From Roseiarcus sp963780825 (GTDB taxonomy: Bacteria; Pseudomonadota; Alphaproteobacteria; Rhizobiales; Beijerinckiaceae), in the NCBI GenBank assembly GCA_963780825.1, contig CAWADL010000010.1, forward strand, positions 1-64,000: a stretch of DNA of 64,000 nt, written 5' to 3'. Made by a program: the position numbers and the translations under genes. The notes under the pieces are model-generated. The model was not told where the DNA came from, searched no databases, and saw nothing but the letters and a program-made list of their open reading frames with translations. Below, in pieces: positions 1 through 9,395 of the stretch. The stretch's first letter is position 1. Each line of letters starts with the position of its first letter.

Positions 1-1284
1 AGCGGCGATGAACTCGTTCCACTTGCGGACCATATAGTCGTTCTCGTCCATCACGGCGTTCCAGCAGGCGACGTTGCCCATGCGGTCGTCGTAGGAGCCG
101 CCGTCGCGCGTCGCGCCGGCCTTCTCCAGCAACGATCCGTCGGGACCCTTGATGTCCTTCTCGGCAGGCTTGCCTTCCATCCAATAGGCCCACTCGTAGG
201 GCTCCATGTTCGACTTGGCTGTCGAGAGCACGGCGGAGTAGTAGCCCTGGCGGTTGAGGTAGGCGCCGGCCCAACCAGAGAGGTACCAGTTGACGAACTC
301 GTAGACCCATTCCTTCTGCTTGGCGGTGACGCCCTTCGACATGCAGAAGCCCGAGGCCCAGGAGCGATAGCCTTCCTTCAGCGGCTGGAACGTGCAGGCG
401 ATGCCCTTGGTGCGCACGGCGGTCACCGCCGGCGACCACATCGACTGAATGACCGTCTCGCCCGAGGCCATCAGGTTGACGCTCTCGTTGAAGTCCTTCC
501 AGAACGCGCGGAACTGGCCGGATTTCTTGGCTTCCGTCAGCACTTCCATCGTCATGTCGATTTCTTTGCGCGTCATGTTTCCCTTGTCGGGATATTTGTA
601 TTTGCCGGTCGCCTCGACCACCATCGCGGCGTCCATGATGCCGATCGAGGGAATGTTGAGGATCGCGGCCTTGCCCTTGAACTCCGGATTCAGCAATTCG
701 GCCCAGGAATTGATCGGGCGCTTGATCAGATCCGGGCGGATGCCGAGCGTGTCGGCATTGTAGACGGTCGGGATCAGGGTCACCCATTCGGTCGGCGTCT
801 TCGAGAACACCTTGGAGTGCTCGCCTTCCAGGTACATCACCTTCTTCGGCGCGGTGCCCTGATCACCAATCACCTTGCCGTTCGGCAATTGGCCCTTGGT
901 GAAGATCGGCGTGATATTGTCGAATTCCTTGATCTTCTTGGCGTCCATCGCGAGGATGTTGCCCGACGGCACCAGTTTCTTCAGGCTGAAATATTCGGTG
1001 TCGAGAATGTCGAACGAGTTCGGCTGGGTGGCGACGCGCTTGGTGACGTCGTCGGTTGAAGCGACGATGTTTTGAATGGTGATGCCGGTCTCGGCCTTCA
1101 CCTTCTTGGTGATGTCGTCGGATTGGTTGACGGCGGTGCCGAGGTAGCGCAGCACCTTCTCTTCCTGCGCCCAAACGGCGGGCGCGGGGAACGAGCCGAG
1201 CGCGCTCGCGGCGGCCACGGCGCCGGCGCGTTTAAATACGTCGCGGCGCGAGACGCCTGATGAAGTTTCATTATTATCGGACAC
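1..1284 (-). CDS. ABC transporter substrate-binding protein, PotD-like (C-terminus beyond window)
   Basis: Periplasmic solute receptor of a polyamine/iron/thiamine-class ABC importer. The frame is open for all 428 codons from a GTG at 1284-1282 to the window edge, so the C-terminus is missing. The GTG is preceded by GGAGGGT at good spacing. The N-terminus has a twin-arginine signal (SRRDVFK, then an Ala-rich hydrophobic stretch ending near PAVWAQ), so export is probably by Tat. The mature part reads like PotD-family proteins (for example IPTVYNADTLGI, SWAELLNPEFKGK, SMWSPAVTAV). It lies 30 bp downstream of its ATPase gene; the permeases are presumably beyond the window. Polyamine is the family default; the true ligand is not shown by sequence. 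Confidence 0.85.
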   Translation of the reverse strand, partial: MSDNNETSSGVSRRDVFKRAGAVAAASALGSFPAPAVWAQEEKVLRYLGTAVNQSDDITKKVKAETGITIQNIVASTDDVTKRVATQPNSFDILDTEYFSLKKLVPSGNILAMDAKKIKEFDNITPIFTKGQLPNGKVIGDQGTAPKKVMYLEGEHSKVFSKTPTEWVTLIPTVYNADTLGIRPDLIKRPINSWAELLNPEFKGKAAILNIPSIGIMDAAMVVEATGKYKYPDKGNMTRKEIDMTMEVLTEAKKSGQFRAFWKDFNESVNLMASGETVIQSMWSPAVTAVRTKGIACTFQPLKEGYRSWASGFCMSKGVTAKQKEWVYEFVNWYLSGWAGAYLNRQGYYSAVLSTAKSNMEPYEWAYWMEGKPAEKDIKGPDGSLLEKAGATRDGGSYDDRMGNVACWNAVMDENDYMVRKWNEFIAA

Positions 1285-1314
1285 GACTTACCCTCCTCAG
1301 AAGCCCAGCGCCAA

Positions 1315-2307
1315 TTAGCTCGCCGGGGTTAATTGATGAACTTCCTCATCGCTCCAGATGAGGCCAACCTGCTCGCCGACGGCGACCGGTGTCTGCAAAA
1401 ATTCCGCGTCCGGCACGATCGCGGAGAGATCGGCGGCCCCAGCGCCTTCCAGGGCCACGGTGTAAGCCGCGCCTTGATATTCGACGCCGGTGACGGTGGC
1501 CGGCATCCGGTTGGTCGCGCCATTGCGGGTCAGCCGCGTGCGATCGGCGCGCACCGCGATCAGCCCGGCCGGCGTCTTGATCACATTGTGGCCGCCGAGA
1601 AAGCGAGCGACGAACTCGGTCGCCGGCGTTTCGAACACTTCGCGCGCCGAACCCGCCTGCTCGATCTTGCCCTTGTTCATCACCACGATCAGGTCGGCGA
1701 GCGCCAGCGCCTCGTCCTGGCCGTGCGTGACGTGAATGAAGGGAATGCCGAGCCGGGTCTGCAGCCGCTTCAATTCAAGCCGCATGCGCACGCGCAAAAA
1801 CGTGTCGAGCGCGGACAGCGGCTCGTCGAGCAGCAGCACGCGCGGTTCGGTGATCAGCGCGCGCGCCAGCGCCACGCGCTGCTGCTGGCCGCCGGAAAGC
1901 TGCGCCGGCACGCGCTCGGCGTAGGGCGTCATTGCGACCAGTTCGAGGAACTCAAGCGCGCGCTTCCGCCGCTCTTCCTTTTCGACGCCGCGCATCTTCA
2001 ACGAGAAGGCGACATTGTCGACGCAGGTGAGGTGCGGAAACAGCGCGTAGCTCTGGAACATCATCGCCGTGCCGCGCTTGGCCGGCGGAAATTCGGTGAC
2101 GTTGTCGGCGCCGATCAGGATGTCGCCGGAGGTGGCGCTCTCGTGACCGGCGATCATGCGCAGCGTAGACGTCTTGCCGCAGCCCGAAGGTCCGAGCAGG
2201 CAGCAGTAGGCGCCGGCCGGCACCCGCAAATCGACGGCGTCCACCGCCAAGCTCGTGCCGTACCGCTTCGATACTTTCACCAGCTCCAAATTACCCGCAG
2301 CCGCCAT
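1315..2307 (-). CDS. ABC transporter ATP-binding protein, PotA-like
   Basis: Energises the importer whose binding protein follows 30 bp downstream. Walker A GPSGCGKT, Q-loop MMFQSYALFPHLT, signature LSGGQQQR, Walker B VLLLDEP and H-loop HVTHGQDEA are intact. A TOBE-like C-terminal domain (about residues 235-330) marks the PotA/FbpC type. The frame is open further upstream, but the ATG at 2307 is preceded by a GGGGAG ribosome site and starts directly before the conserved LVKVSKRYG strand, so I chose it. First visible gene of the operon. Substrate not determinable. Confidence 0.88.
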   Translation of the reverse strand: MAAAGNLELVKVSKRYGTSLAVDAVDLRVPAGAYCCLLGPSGCGKTSTLRMIAGHESATSGDILIGADNVTEFPPAKRGTAMMFQSYALFPHLTCVDNVAFSLKMRGVEKEERRKRALEFLELVAMTPYAERVPAQLSGGQQQRVALARALITEPRVLLLDEPLSALDTFLRVRMRLELKRLQTRLGIPFIHVTHGQDEALALADLIVVMNKGKIEQAGSAREVFETPATEFVARFLGGHNVIKTPAGLIAVRADRTRLTRNGATNRMPATVTGVEYQGAAYTVALEGAGAADLSAIVPDAEFLQTPVAVGEQVGLIWSDEEVHQLTPAS

Positions 2308-2507
2308 GACTCCCCGCGTGGTTTGCGTTAGCCCCGAGTGAGCAAGCGCTATGCCACCCACGCCAGCGTCCGCATCGCCGATTCCAAGCTGCATTTCATT
2401 CTGGCGCCTAGTTATTAGGCAAAATGACCGATGCCGCGCCGCTTGGCAACATCCTTTGCCGACGCAACGCGCTTGCTTTCCGGCGCGGGCGTTTCCATGT
2501 CAGGGAC

Positions 2508-3494
2508 ATGCCCACGACCCCGCTTTCCGTACTCGATCTCGCACCCGTGCCGCTCGGGGCCACGCCCGGCGACGCGCTGCGCAATTCGCGCGATCTCGCG
2601 CGACATGTCGAGCGTTTGGGGTTCACTCGCTACTGGCTGGCCGAGCATCACAACATGGTCGGCATCGCGAGCGCCGCCACTTCGGTGGCGATCGGCTACA
2701 TTCTTGGCGCCACCGAACGCATCCGCGTCGGTTCGGGCGGGATCATGCTGCCCAACCATTCGCCGCTAGTGATCGCCGAGCAGTTCGGGACGCTGGAGGC
2801 GCTCTATCCTGGCCGGGTCGATTTGGGGCTCGGGCGCGCGCCGGGGACCGATCAGATCACCCTGCGGGCGCTTCGCCGCGCGCCGGAGACGGCGGAGGGC
2901 TTTCCTCAAGACGTTTTGGAGTTGCAGGCCTTGTTCGCCGAGCCGGGCCCGCAACAACGGGTGAGCGCCGTGCCGGGGGCAGGGCTGAAAGTGCCGCTGT
3001 GGATCCTGGGTTCGAGCCTGTTCGGCGCGCAACTCGCGGGGATGCTGGGCCTGCCCTTCACCTTCGCCTCGCATTTCGCGCCCGATCACCTGATGGATGC
3101 GCTGGCGATGTATCGCGATCGGTTCGAACCGTCCGAGCAACTCGCCAAGCCCTACGCGATGGTCGCTTGCAATGTGGTCGCTGCCGATACCGAGGCGGAA
3201 GCGCGCCGGCTGTTCACGTCGCCGCAGCAGAGTTTCGTCAATCTCGTTCGCGGCACGCGCGGGCAGCTGCGTCCACCGATAGACGACATTGAGAGCTATT
3301 GGTCGCCGGCGGAGAAGTCGCATGCGTCGCGCATGCTGGCGTGCTCGTTTGTCGGCGAGGGGGAGCAGGTGGCCAAGGGGCTGCGGGCGTTCGTCAAGCA
3401 GACGGGCGCGGATGAGTTGATCGTCGCGGGCGCGATATTCGATCATCAGGCGCGGCTGCGGTCTTATGAGATCTTGGCCGAGGCGATGGCGTAG
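2508..3494 (+). CDS. LLM class flavin-dependent oxidoreductase (luciferase-like monooxygenase)
   Basis: Predicted FMN-dependent bacterial-luciferase-like monooxygenase of the subgroup with the run GSGGIMLPNHSPLVIAEQF followed by YPGRVDLGLGRAPGTD. About 328 aa, normal for the family, with one uninterrupted domain. The ATG at 2508 is chosen because the family N-terminus (LSVLDLAPV) follows immediately; the longer in-frame start at 2424 adds unrelated residues. It is divergent from the PotA-like gene and stands alone. Substrate unknown. Confidence 0.85.
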   Translation: MPTTPLSVLDLAPVPLGATPGDALRNSRDLARHVERLGFTRYWLAEHHNMVGIASAATSVAIGYILGATERIRVGSGGIMLPNHSPLVIAEQFGTLEALYPGRVDLGLGRAPGTDQITLRALRRAPETAEGFPQDVLELQALFAEPGPQQRVSAVPGAGLKVPLWILGSSLFGAQLAGMLGLPFTFASHFAPDHLMDALAMYRDRFEPSEQLAKPYAMVACNVVAADTEAEARRLFTSPQQSFVNLVRGTRGQLRPPIDDIESYWSPAEKSHASRMLACSFVGEGEQVAKGLRAFVKQTGADELIVAGAIFDHQARLRSYEILAEAMA

Positions 3495-3531
3495 CGTAGT
3501 TGGCAACGGGGCAATTTCGCGGGGCGCGCCT

Positions 3532-3842
3532 TGTAGCTGCGGTCGCTGACCGCGGAGGGCGCCGAGATCGAAAATCTGCCAGAGGGCGACGCCCACACAC
3601 CGACCGCGGTCAACGACCCATAGGCGCTAACTTATAGATTGCCGATTTATTTCAAAGACTTGATGTCATCCCCGCGAAAGCGGGGATCCAGGGCGGCCGC
3701 ACGTCGTGTGGCCAACACGTTGAAGCGCACGTCGTGTGGCCCCTGGATCCCCGCTTTCGCGGGGATGACATGCTGGCAAGTTATTCAATATTATCGGAAA
3801 TTGCCCTAGGTTAGCGCCTATGGGTCAACGACCGCGGCTACA
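3532..3842. repeat. REP-type palindromic repeat pair, interrupted by a MITE
   Basis: Outer arms TGTAGCTGCGGTCGCTGAC and the right-hand GTCAACGACCGCGGCTACA belong to the same palindromic family seen near 24.3, 34.0, 40.6 and 44.1 kb. Here the right arm is split by the 206-bp element at 3618-3823. Non-coding; fills the space between the monooxygenase and the TusA-like gene. Confidence 0.75.
3618..3823. mobile_element. MITE-like element, copy 1
   Basis: A 206-bp non-coding element. It begins CCATAGGCGCTAAC and ends with the exact reverse complement, giving 14-bp terminal inverted repeats. It is flanked on both sides by GTCAACGAC (3609-3617 and 3824-3832), a 9-bp direct repeat that reads as a target-site duplication. 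The interior is a second long palindrome with GTCATCCCCGCGAAAGCGGG on one side and its complement on the other. No transposase is encoded, so it would need to be moved in trans. Confidence 0.75.
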
Positions 3843-3885
3843 TCTAGCGCCGCGCACGGAAATCGCTCCGGTAGCGAAGTTGCAG

Positions 3886-4122
3886 CTAACCCGCCAACGC
3901 TGACCGTCTGATGAGGATGTTGAAACTCCCGTCTTCGATCCTCGATTCGACCAACTCATGACCCGTGGTGCGGCAGAAGGCAGCGAAGTCTTCGTCTGCG
4001 CCGGGGTCAGTGGCAAGCACGCGTAATGTCTCGCCGACGGGCACCTTTTTCAGAGCTTTGCGCGCTTTCAATATCGGCAGCGGGCAAATGAGACCTCTGG
4101 CATCGAGCAGCGCTTCACCCAT
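3886..4122 (-). CDS. TusA-family sulfurtransferase
   Basis: 78 aa, full length for the family. The diagnostic motif CPLPILKARKAL is present (Cys about residue 13 is the persulfide carrier), and the protein has the beta-alpha-beta fold pattern ending in FNILIRR. Members pass sulfur as a cysteine persulfide, for example toward 2-thiouridine or molybdenum cofactor enzymes; the partner here cannot be named. A GAGGAG lies about 11 nt before the ATG. Single gene next to a repeat element. Confidence 0.88.
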   Translation of the reverse strand: MGEALLDARGLICPLPILKARKALKKVPVGETLRVLATDPGADEDFAAFCRTTGHELVESRIEDGSFNILIRRSALAG

Positions 4123-4320
4123 CAGCTACAAATCTCCTCGCGGTCGCAGAGGATAACATTGCGCGGAAAAGCGCGCACCCGACGCAGCGGCGTCAGTGCG
4201 AACGCGGGGATGACATTTCATCGAGTCACAGGGTAGAGGGACTATCTGACACGAGGGGGATCGCATGCGACGCCGAGCGCCGAATAGGCTCTGCATCCGG
4301 GAAATGGCCGGACGGGTGTC

Positions 4321-5043
4321 GTGAAGCCACTGAAAGACGGCTTGATCCTCCTGCTAGGCGACAAAACCTACGGCGCTTTGCGTTATCGCGGCTCTCCGAC
4401 CTCCGGTCGCGCTTGGGGCGGTCCGATGAACGGGCAGGGCGGCCGCGTTCGATTGGTCGCGGAGCTACTGCTGAAGACCGAGCCGGTCGCCATCGTCGAG
4501 ACCGGCACGTATCGCGGCACGACGACCGAGTGGCTCGCCGCCTTCCAACTGCCGGTCTATACCTGCGAAGCGTCGGGGCTGAATTTCGGCTTCTCCCGCG
4601 CCCGGCTGGGCGTCGTCCCGAATGTGCATATGTTGCACATGGACAGTCGGTCGGCGCTCCGGCATCTGCTGACCGGCGCGCTCTCGACGCAACTGGATAG
4701 GCCGATCCTGTTCTATCTCGACGCGCACGGCAGCCAGGACCTGCCGCTGGCCGAGGAGATCGACATCATTTTCTCGGCGGCCTCGAGGGCGATCGTGCTG
4801 ATCGACGACTTCCAGGTGCCCGACGATCCCGGCTATACTTACGACAACTACGGGGAGGGCAAGCAGTTGACCGCCGACTATATCGCCGACGGCGTGGCGC
4901 GGCATTCGCTGCAGTGTTTTTATCCGAAAACGCGCGCTGAGCAGGAAACGGGAACGCGGCGCGGCTGTATCGTGCTAGCCCAAAACGCGGAGATCATCGC
5001 GACGCTTGCGGGCGTGGCCAATTTGCGTCAGACCCCTCGCTAG
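4321..5043 (+). CDS. Class I SAM methyltransferase-like protein
   Basis: 240 aa from a GTG start. The segment VAIVETGTYRGTTTEWLAAF resembles motif I of a Rossmann methyltransferase, followed by a second acidic strand (LPVYTCEAS) and LFYLDAHG, VLIDDF strands, as in the cephalosporin-hydroxylase/CmcI-like and related uncharacterised families. No membrane segments. It stands alone between the TusA-like gene and the convergent phytoene-synthase-like gene. Substrate unknown; the methyltransferase reading rests on fold-type motifs only. The 200 bp upstream (4123-4320) show no gene or repeat. Confidence 0.55.
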   Translation: MKPLKDGLILLLGDKTYGALRYRGSPTSGRAWGGPMNGQGGRVRLVAELLLKTEPVAIVETGTYRGTTTEWLAAFQLPVYTCEASGLNFGFSRARLGVVPNVHMLHMDSRSALRHLLTGALSTQLDRPILFYLDAHGSQDLPLAEEIDIIFSAASRAIVLIDDFQVPDDPGYTYDNYGEGKQLTADYIADGVARHSLQCFYPKTRAEQETGTRRGCIVLAQNAEIIATLAGVANLRQTPR

Positions 5044-5070
5044 TTCAACGACCGCCCCATGGCGCACTGC

Positions 5071-5910
5071 CTACGTCCGCCGCGACCAGCGCCAAAGCAC
5101 CCATTGGCGCCGCCATGCTGCGACCTCTACGGGCCGCCCGAAGGGGTTTAGGGCGCGCTCGATCGCGCCAAGCCACAGAGCCGCCGTGGCGAGGCCCGCA
5201 TAGGCCGGCGCCAACGCCTTCGGCAGCTTCGTCAAAGCCGCCTCCGCCTCGGCGAGACGCAGCCGCGCTAGCGCGGCCAAATCCCGCAGCGCCGCGGCGA
5301 CCTCGGGTGACACGCGCCGGGCGCGGAAATCCTCCGGCGAGGCCGCGGTGCTTGCAAGGATTTCGCTGGGAACAAACCCCGTCAGCGCGCGCGGGCCCGA
5401 AAGACCGCGCATCAGCTCAATCAAACCGAGCGCCACGCCGGCAAAACCACTGGCTTCTGCGGCGCCCAAGTCGCGGCCGTCCGCCAGCACAAACGCTGCA
5501 ATCTGCAACAGTCCCGAGCGCGTCTCGCCGAGGTAGGCCTCCAACTCGACGACACCAGGAAACACATCATCATAGAGATCGAACTGACGCGCCGTGACAG
5601 CATTCTCGATGAGATGCGCGGGCGGCCGGAATTTATCCAGCGTATCAACCAGCGCCGCCGCCACCGGATGCCCCTTCGCCTCCTCGGGTCGCTCGCCCGA
5701 CAGCGCCTCGCGCCACCAGGTGAGCCGAAGTTCACCGGCCATCGGCTCGCGCACGCTTTCGCGCAGCCGCGAAAGTTCGCGCTCGAAGGCGATCAGCGCG
5801 TGCAGATGCGGACGGGCTTGCGGCGGGGCGAACAGGGCGCCGAGCCAGCGGTCGCGATCCTCGTTCCGGGCCACTTCCGCGCAATGCGCGTAAGCCTCGA
5901 CGAGGCTCAA
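5071..5910 (-). CDS. Squalene/phytoene synthase family protein (NDUFAF6-like)
   Basis: 279 aa, all-helical isoprenyl-synthase fold. Conserved segments include ALIAFERELSRLRE near the N-terminus and the second motif region around VALGLIELMRGLSG. The Asp-rich motifs are degenerate compared with true phytoene synthases, as in the paralogues that follow secDF in many alphaproteobacteria, so a carotenoid role should not be assumed. It starts with TTG overlapping the TGA of the Mth938-domain gene (TTGA), so it is translationally coupled as the last gene of the yajC-secD-secF operon. Confidence 0.8.
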   Translation of the reverse strand: MSLVEAYAHCAEVARNEDRDRWLGALFAPPQARPHLHALIAFERELSRLRESVREPMAGELRLTWWREALSGERPEEAKGHPVAAALVDTLDKFRPPAHLIENAVTARQFDLYDDVFPGVVELEAYLGETRSGLLQIAAFVLADGRDLGAAEASGFAGVALGLIELMRGLSGPRALTGFVPSEILASTAASPEDFRARRVSPEVAAALRDLAALARLRLAEAEAALTKLPKALAPAYAGLATAALWLGAIERALNPFGRPVEVAAWRRQWVLWRWSRRT

Positions 5911-6290
5911 GGCGCGGCCAGCAGCAGCGCGGCGACGCGGCGGTTTTCTCCCACCAGCACATTGTAGATGCGCGAGGCCGGCCCTGTCGCCATCACGTCG
6001 AGGCGAAGCTTGGCGCCGCGCAATTTCTGCGCAAGCGGCGTCGGCAGCCGCGCCATTTTCTCGCCGAGACCAACGACCAGCAACTCCACCGATCCGGGCG
6101 CTTCGGCGATCTCGGCGAGCAGCGGCGCGAAATGCTCGAAGCGCAAGTCGGCGAGATCGCGCGCGGCGACGGCGTGAACACCGAGGGGCGTGGCGAGGAT
6201 CGAGCCGACGTGGCTCATGCCGGCGAAGCGGAAGCCGCCGGCGCCGTAGGCGTCGATAGCGTGTCGGCCGGGGACGAAGCCCGCGTTCAC
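5907..6290 (-). CDS. Mth938-like domain-containing protein
   Basis: About 127 aa, with the typical central block GGFRFAGMSHVGSILATP and C-terminal VELLVVGLGEKM and SRIYNVLVGENRRVAALLL. This small single-domain family is almost always encoded behind secF in alphaproteobacteria; its biochemical role is not established. The GTG at 6290 overlaps the secF stop (GTGA). The frame is also open into secF because of the secF frame break, so the start is set by the overlap and the family N-terminus. Confidence 0.82.
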   Translation of the reverse strand: MNAGFVPGRHAIDAYGAGGFRFAGMSHVGSILATPLGVHAVAARDLADLRFEHFAPLLAEIAEAPGSVELLVVGLGEKMARLPTPLAQKLRGAKLRLDVMATGPASRIYNVLVGENRRVAALLLAAP

Positions 6291-7232
6291 GCCGGCGCTT
6301 TGACGGGCGTCGTGGTCTCCGTCGGCCGATCGAACGTCTCGGCGCGCACGCCCATGTAGATCAGCATCGGCGAGCAGATGAAGATCGACGAGTAGGTCGC
6401 GACGAAAATGCCCCAGATCATCGCCGCTGAGAACGAGCGGATCACGTCGCCGCCGAGGAAGAATAGCGCCAGCAGCGCCAGAAACACCGTCGTCGCCGTC
6501 ATGATCGTGCGCGGCAGCACGGCGTTGACCGACATATCGATGATCTCGGGCGTCGAGAGTTTCTTGTATTTGCGCATCACTTCGCGGATGCGGTCGAGCA
6601 CGACGACAGTCTCGTTGAGCGAATAGCCGACGATGGTGAGAATTGCGGCGATCGAGGTTTGATTGAATTCGAGCTGGGTGAAGGCGAAGAAGCCGACCGT
6701 CAGCAAAAGATCGTGCATCGTGCCGATGATCGCGCCAACTGCGAACTGCCACTCGAAGCGGAACCAGAGGTAGGTCAGCACCGCGAGGATCGCCACGACG
6801 ACGCCGAGCGTGCCGCTCTGCACGAGTTCGCCGGAAACGCGCGGCCCGACCGCCTCGACGCTGCGGAATTCGTAGTCGGGATCGAAGGTATCGTGCAGCT
6901 TCTTCACCGCCGCGGACTGCGCCGGCCTCGCCGCCCGGCTGCACCTGGACGCGCAAGGTCACATCGGATTCGGCGCCGATGCGCTGCGCCTCGACGGGAC
7001 CGAGGCCGAGCGTGTCGGCCTTGCCGCGCAGCGCCGCGATGTCCGCCTTGCCGGAATGGGCGCGCAACTCGACCTGCGTGCCGCCGGCGAAGTCGATGCC
7101 GAAATTCATGCCGACCACGAGGAACAGGACGACGGCGATGATCGAGAGCACCGCCGACAGCGGATAGCTGATGCGGCGGAACCGCATGAAGCTGATCTTG
7201 GTGTTTTCCGGCGCGAGGCGGAGCAGTTTCAT
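6287..7232 (-). CDS. secF: Protein translocase subunit SecF (frame break in consensus)
   Basis: Inner-membrane partner of SecD that uses the proton-motive force to pull secreted proteins through SecYEG. The N-terminal part has the first membrane helix and FGIDFAGGTQVELR; after the break the second part has five helices including ILTIVGYSLNETVVVLDRIRE, the SecF signature. An apparent one-base insertion (or CG loss) near 6923, in a GCCGGCGC run, splits it. The two halves join without missing residues, so this is probably a sequence error. Starts at ATG 7232. Confidence 0.88.
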
Positions 7233-7261
7233 GGGACGCTTTTCCGCTTAGAACGAAGCCC

Positions 7262-7409
7262 CGTCATTGCGAGCGCAGCGAAGCAATCCAGCGCCGGGGC
7301 AGGACGCGGCGCACGACGCGCGGGCGCGCGGTCTCCGCGAGCACGCGCTCAACCAGCGACCCGTGCACCGCCGAGAGGCTGGGTTGCTTCGCTGCGCTCG
7401 CAATGACGG
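7262..7409. repeat. Palindromic repeat, CGTCATTGCGAGCG family
   Basis: Left arm CGTCATTGCGAGCGCAGCG and right arm GCTGCGCTCGCAATGACG are inverted copies enclosing about 110 bp of unrelated GC-rich sequence. The same family recurs at 35937-36044, with a half copy near 30029-30053. It sits between secD and secF inside an operon, so it is probably transcribed as a hairpin. Confidence 0.75.
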
Positions 7410-7419
7410 GGCTGCACCC

Positions 7420-9018
7420 TCATATCGGCAACACCTGCGGCCGGTTGCGGCGATACCACAGCGCGATCATCATGCGCGTCATCGTCACCGCCGTGATGAC
7501 CGAGGTGAGAATGCCCAGGCCCAGCGACACCGCGAAGCCGCGCACCGCGCCGGAGCCGAACAGATAAAGGATCAGCGCCGCCACGAACATCGTCACGTTG
7601 GAGATCGATGATGGTCGCGAAGGCGCGGTTGAAGCCGGCCTCCAGCGAGGAGATGACGCTGCGCCCCATATGCGATTCCTCGCGGATGCGCTCGTAGATC
7701 AGCACGTTCGAATCGACCGCCATGCCGATCGTGAACACGATGCCGGCGATGCCCGGCAAGGTCAGCGTCGCGCCGAGCAACGCCATCGAGGCGAAGATGA
7801 ACAGGATGTGCACGGCGAGCGCGAGATCGGCGAACACGCCGAAAATCGCCGTAGGTCGCCAGCATATAGACGATCACCAGCAGGCCGCCGACCATCGCGG
7901 CGCGCTTGCCCGCGTCGATCGAATCCTGGCCAAGGCCCGGCCCGACCGTGCGCTCCTCGACGGTGGTGAGCTTGGCCGGCAGCGCGCCGGAGCGCAGCAG
8001 CACGGCAGAGTTGGTCGGCGCTCTCGACCGTGAAATTGCCGGTGATCTGGCCGCGGCCGCCGGTGATCGGGCCCGAGGATGCGCGGCGCGGAGATCACGA
8101 CATTGTCGAGCACGATCGCGAACGGCCGGCCGACATTGTCGGAGGTGACCTGCCCGAAACGTTGGCCGCCGCGCAGGTTGAAGCGGAAACTCGACATCGG
8201 GCTCGCCCGAGCGGGAATCGAAGCCCGGCTGCGCGCCGGTCAGATCCTCGCCCGGCGACCATCACCCGCTTCTCGACCGGAATCTCGCCGCCCTGTTGTT
8301 GCTTGAGCGTTTCGACTTCGCTCGGCGGATCGCCGGCGTCGGCGACCAGGCGGAATTCGAGCTTGGCCGTCGTGCCGACAAGCTGCTTCAGCTTGGTCGT
8401 GTCCTGCAAGCCCGGCACTTCGATCAGCACGCGGTCGGCGCCCTGCTGCTGGACGTTGGTCTCCTTGGTGCCCGAGGCGTTGAGGCGGCGGTTCAGCACC
8501 TCGATCGATTGCGCCACCGCGCGGCGCACCTTGTCGTTGATCGCCGCATCGGTCAGCGTCAGCCTGATGCCGCCGTCGCCGGTGTCGGCGATGTCGAGCA
8601 GGCGGTCGGTCGCGCCCGGCGATCGCGCCGCCGACGCGTTGGTTGAGGCTCTGCAGCAGATCGAGCGGCCTTGCGCGCTCGGCGGGGTCGGCGATGCGCA
8701 CGATCACGCCGCGCGGCTGCACGGCGACGCCGCCGCTCAGCGGAATCTTCGCCTCGCGCAGCTTGGCGCGCACGTCGTCGCGCAACTGCTCGACCTGGGA
8801 TTTGACCAGGCTTGGTCTTGTCGACCTCCATCAAGAGATGCGCGCCGCCTTGCAGATCGAGCCCCAGCACGATCGCGCGCGCCGGGCAGGAACGACGGCA
8901 GCCGCCGTTCGAGCGAGGCGACGGTCGCGGGATCGAGAAAGCTCGGGACGATGAGCAGAATCGCGGCGAGCACGAGCCCGAGAATCGCGACGATCTGCCA
9001 GGTGGCGATGCGCAGCAT
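7420..9018 (-). CDS. secD: Protein translocase subunit SecD (multiple frame breaks in consensus)
   Basis: Larger SecDF subunit, about 530 aa when reassembled: N-terminal helix (MLRIATWQIVAILG), IVLGLDLQGGAHLLMEVD, first periplasmic domain, the DAGDPPSEVET region, SDNVGRPFAIVLDN, then six helices with GIAGIVFTIGMAVDSNVLIY and ERIREE. The coding sequence is spread over three frames by about nine apparent one-base insertions near 8883, 8812, 8616, 8252, 8187, 8072, 8007, 7847 and 7603. Each junction restores the SecD consensus exactly, so the gene is probably intact in the organism. The stop at 7420 follows RPQVLPI. Confidence 0.88.
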
Positions 9019-9025
9019 TCGCCGG

Positions 9026-9395
9026 TTACTTCGCGCTCTTGGCGGGCGGGATCGCGGGCGCGTCCTTCACCGGCTCGCCCTTCGAGCGCACATCGGAGAT
9101 GCCGGAGCGGGCGAGACGCACCCGCACGTTCGGCGCGATTTCGAGTTCGACCTCGTTGTCGTCGGTCGCCTTGGTGATCTTGCCGATCAGGCCGCCGCTG
9201 GTCACCACGATATCGCCGCGCCGCGCGCCCTGCACCATGCTCGCGCTGCTGCTTGGCGCGCTGCTGCTGCGGTCGCAGAAGCAGAAAATACATGATCGCG
9301 AAAATGATGACGAACGGCGCGAACTGAATCAGCATGTCCGTCGAGCCCAGGGCGGACACGCCGCTGGCTTGCGCGAAGGCGGGCGTAATCAACAA
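9026..9395 (-). CDS. yajC: Preprotein translocase subunit YajC (frame break in consensus)
   Basis: Small single-pass protein of the SecDF-YajC subcomplex. The N-terminal half has LIQFAPFVIIFAIMYFLLLR and PQQQ; the C-terminal half has MVQGARRGDIVVTSGGLIGK, the classic YajC layout. The halves are joined across an apparent extra base near 9242. The likely start is TTG at 9395-9393, giving the family N-terminus LITPAFAQA. First gene of the sec operon. The 200 bp upstream to 9598 separate it from the divergent DUF2778 gene and probably hold both promoters; no clear motif was seen. Confidence 0.85.

Noticed and set aside
1333..2331. 332-codon plus-strand frame opposite the PotA-like ATPase
   Set aside because: Shadow of the ATPase gene, which has complete nucleotide-binding motifs.
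2351..3292. 313-codon overlapping frame with the luciferase-like gene
   Set aside because: Shadow in another frame; the family sequence lies in the 2508-3494 frame.
7420..9018. secD as a pseudogene or as a case of programmed frameshifting
   Set aside because: Nine breaks without a common slippery site, each exactly restoring consensus, in an important gene next to similarly broken essential genes; sequence error is simpler.
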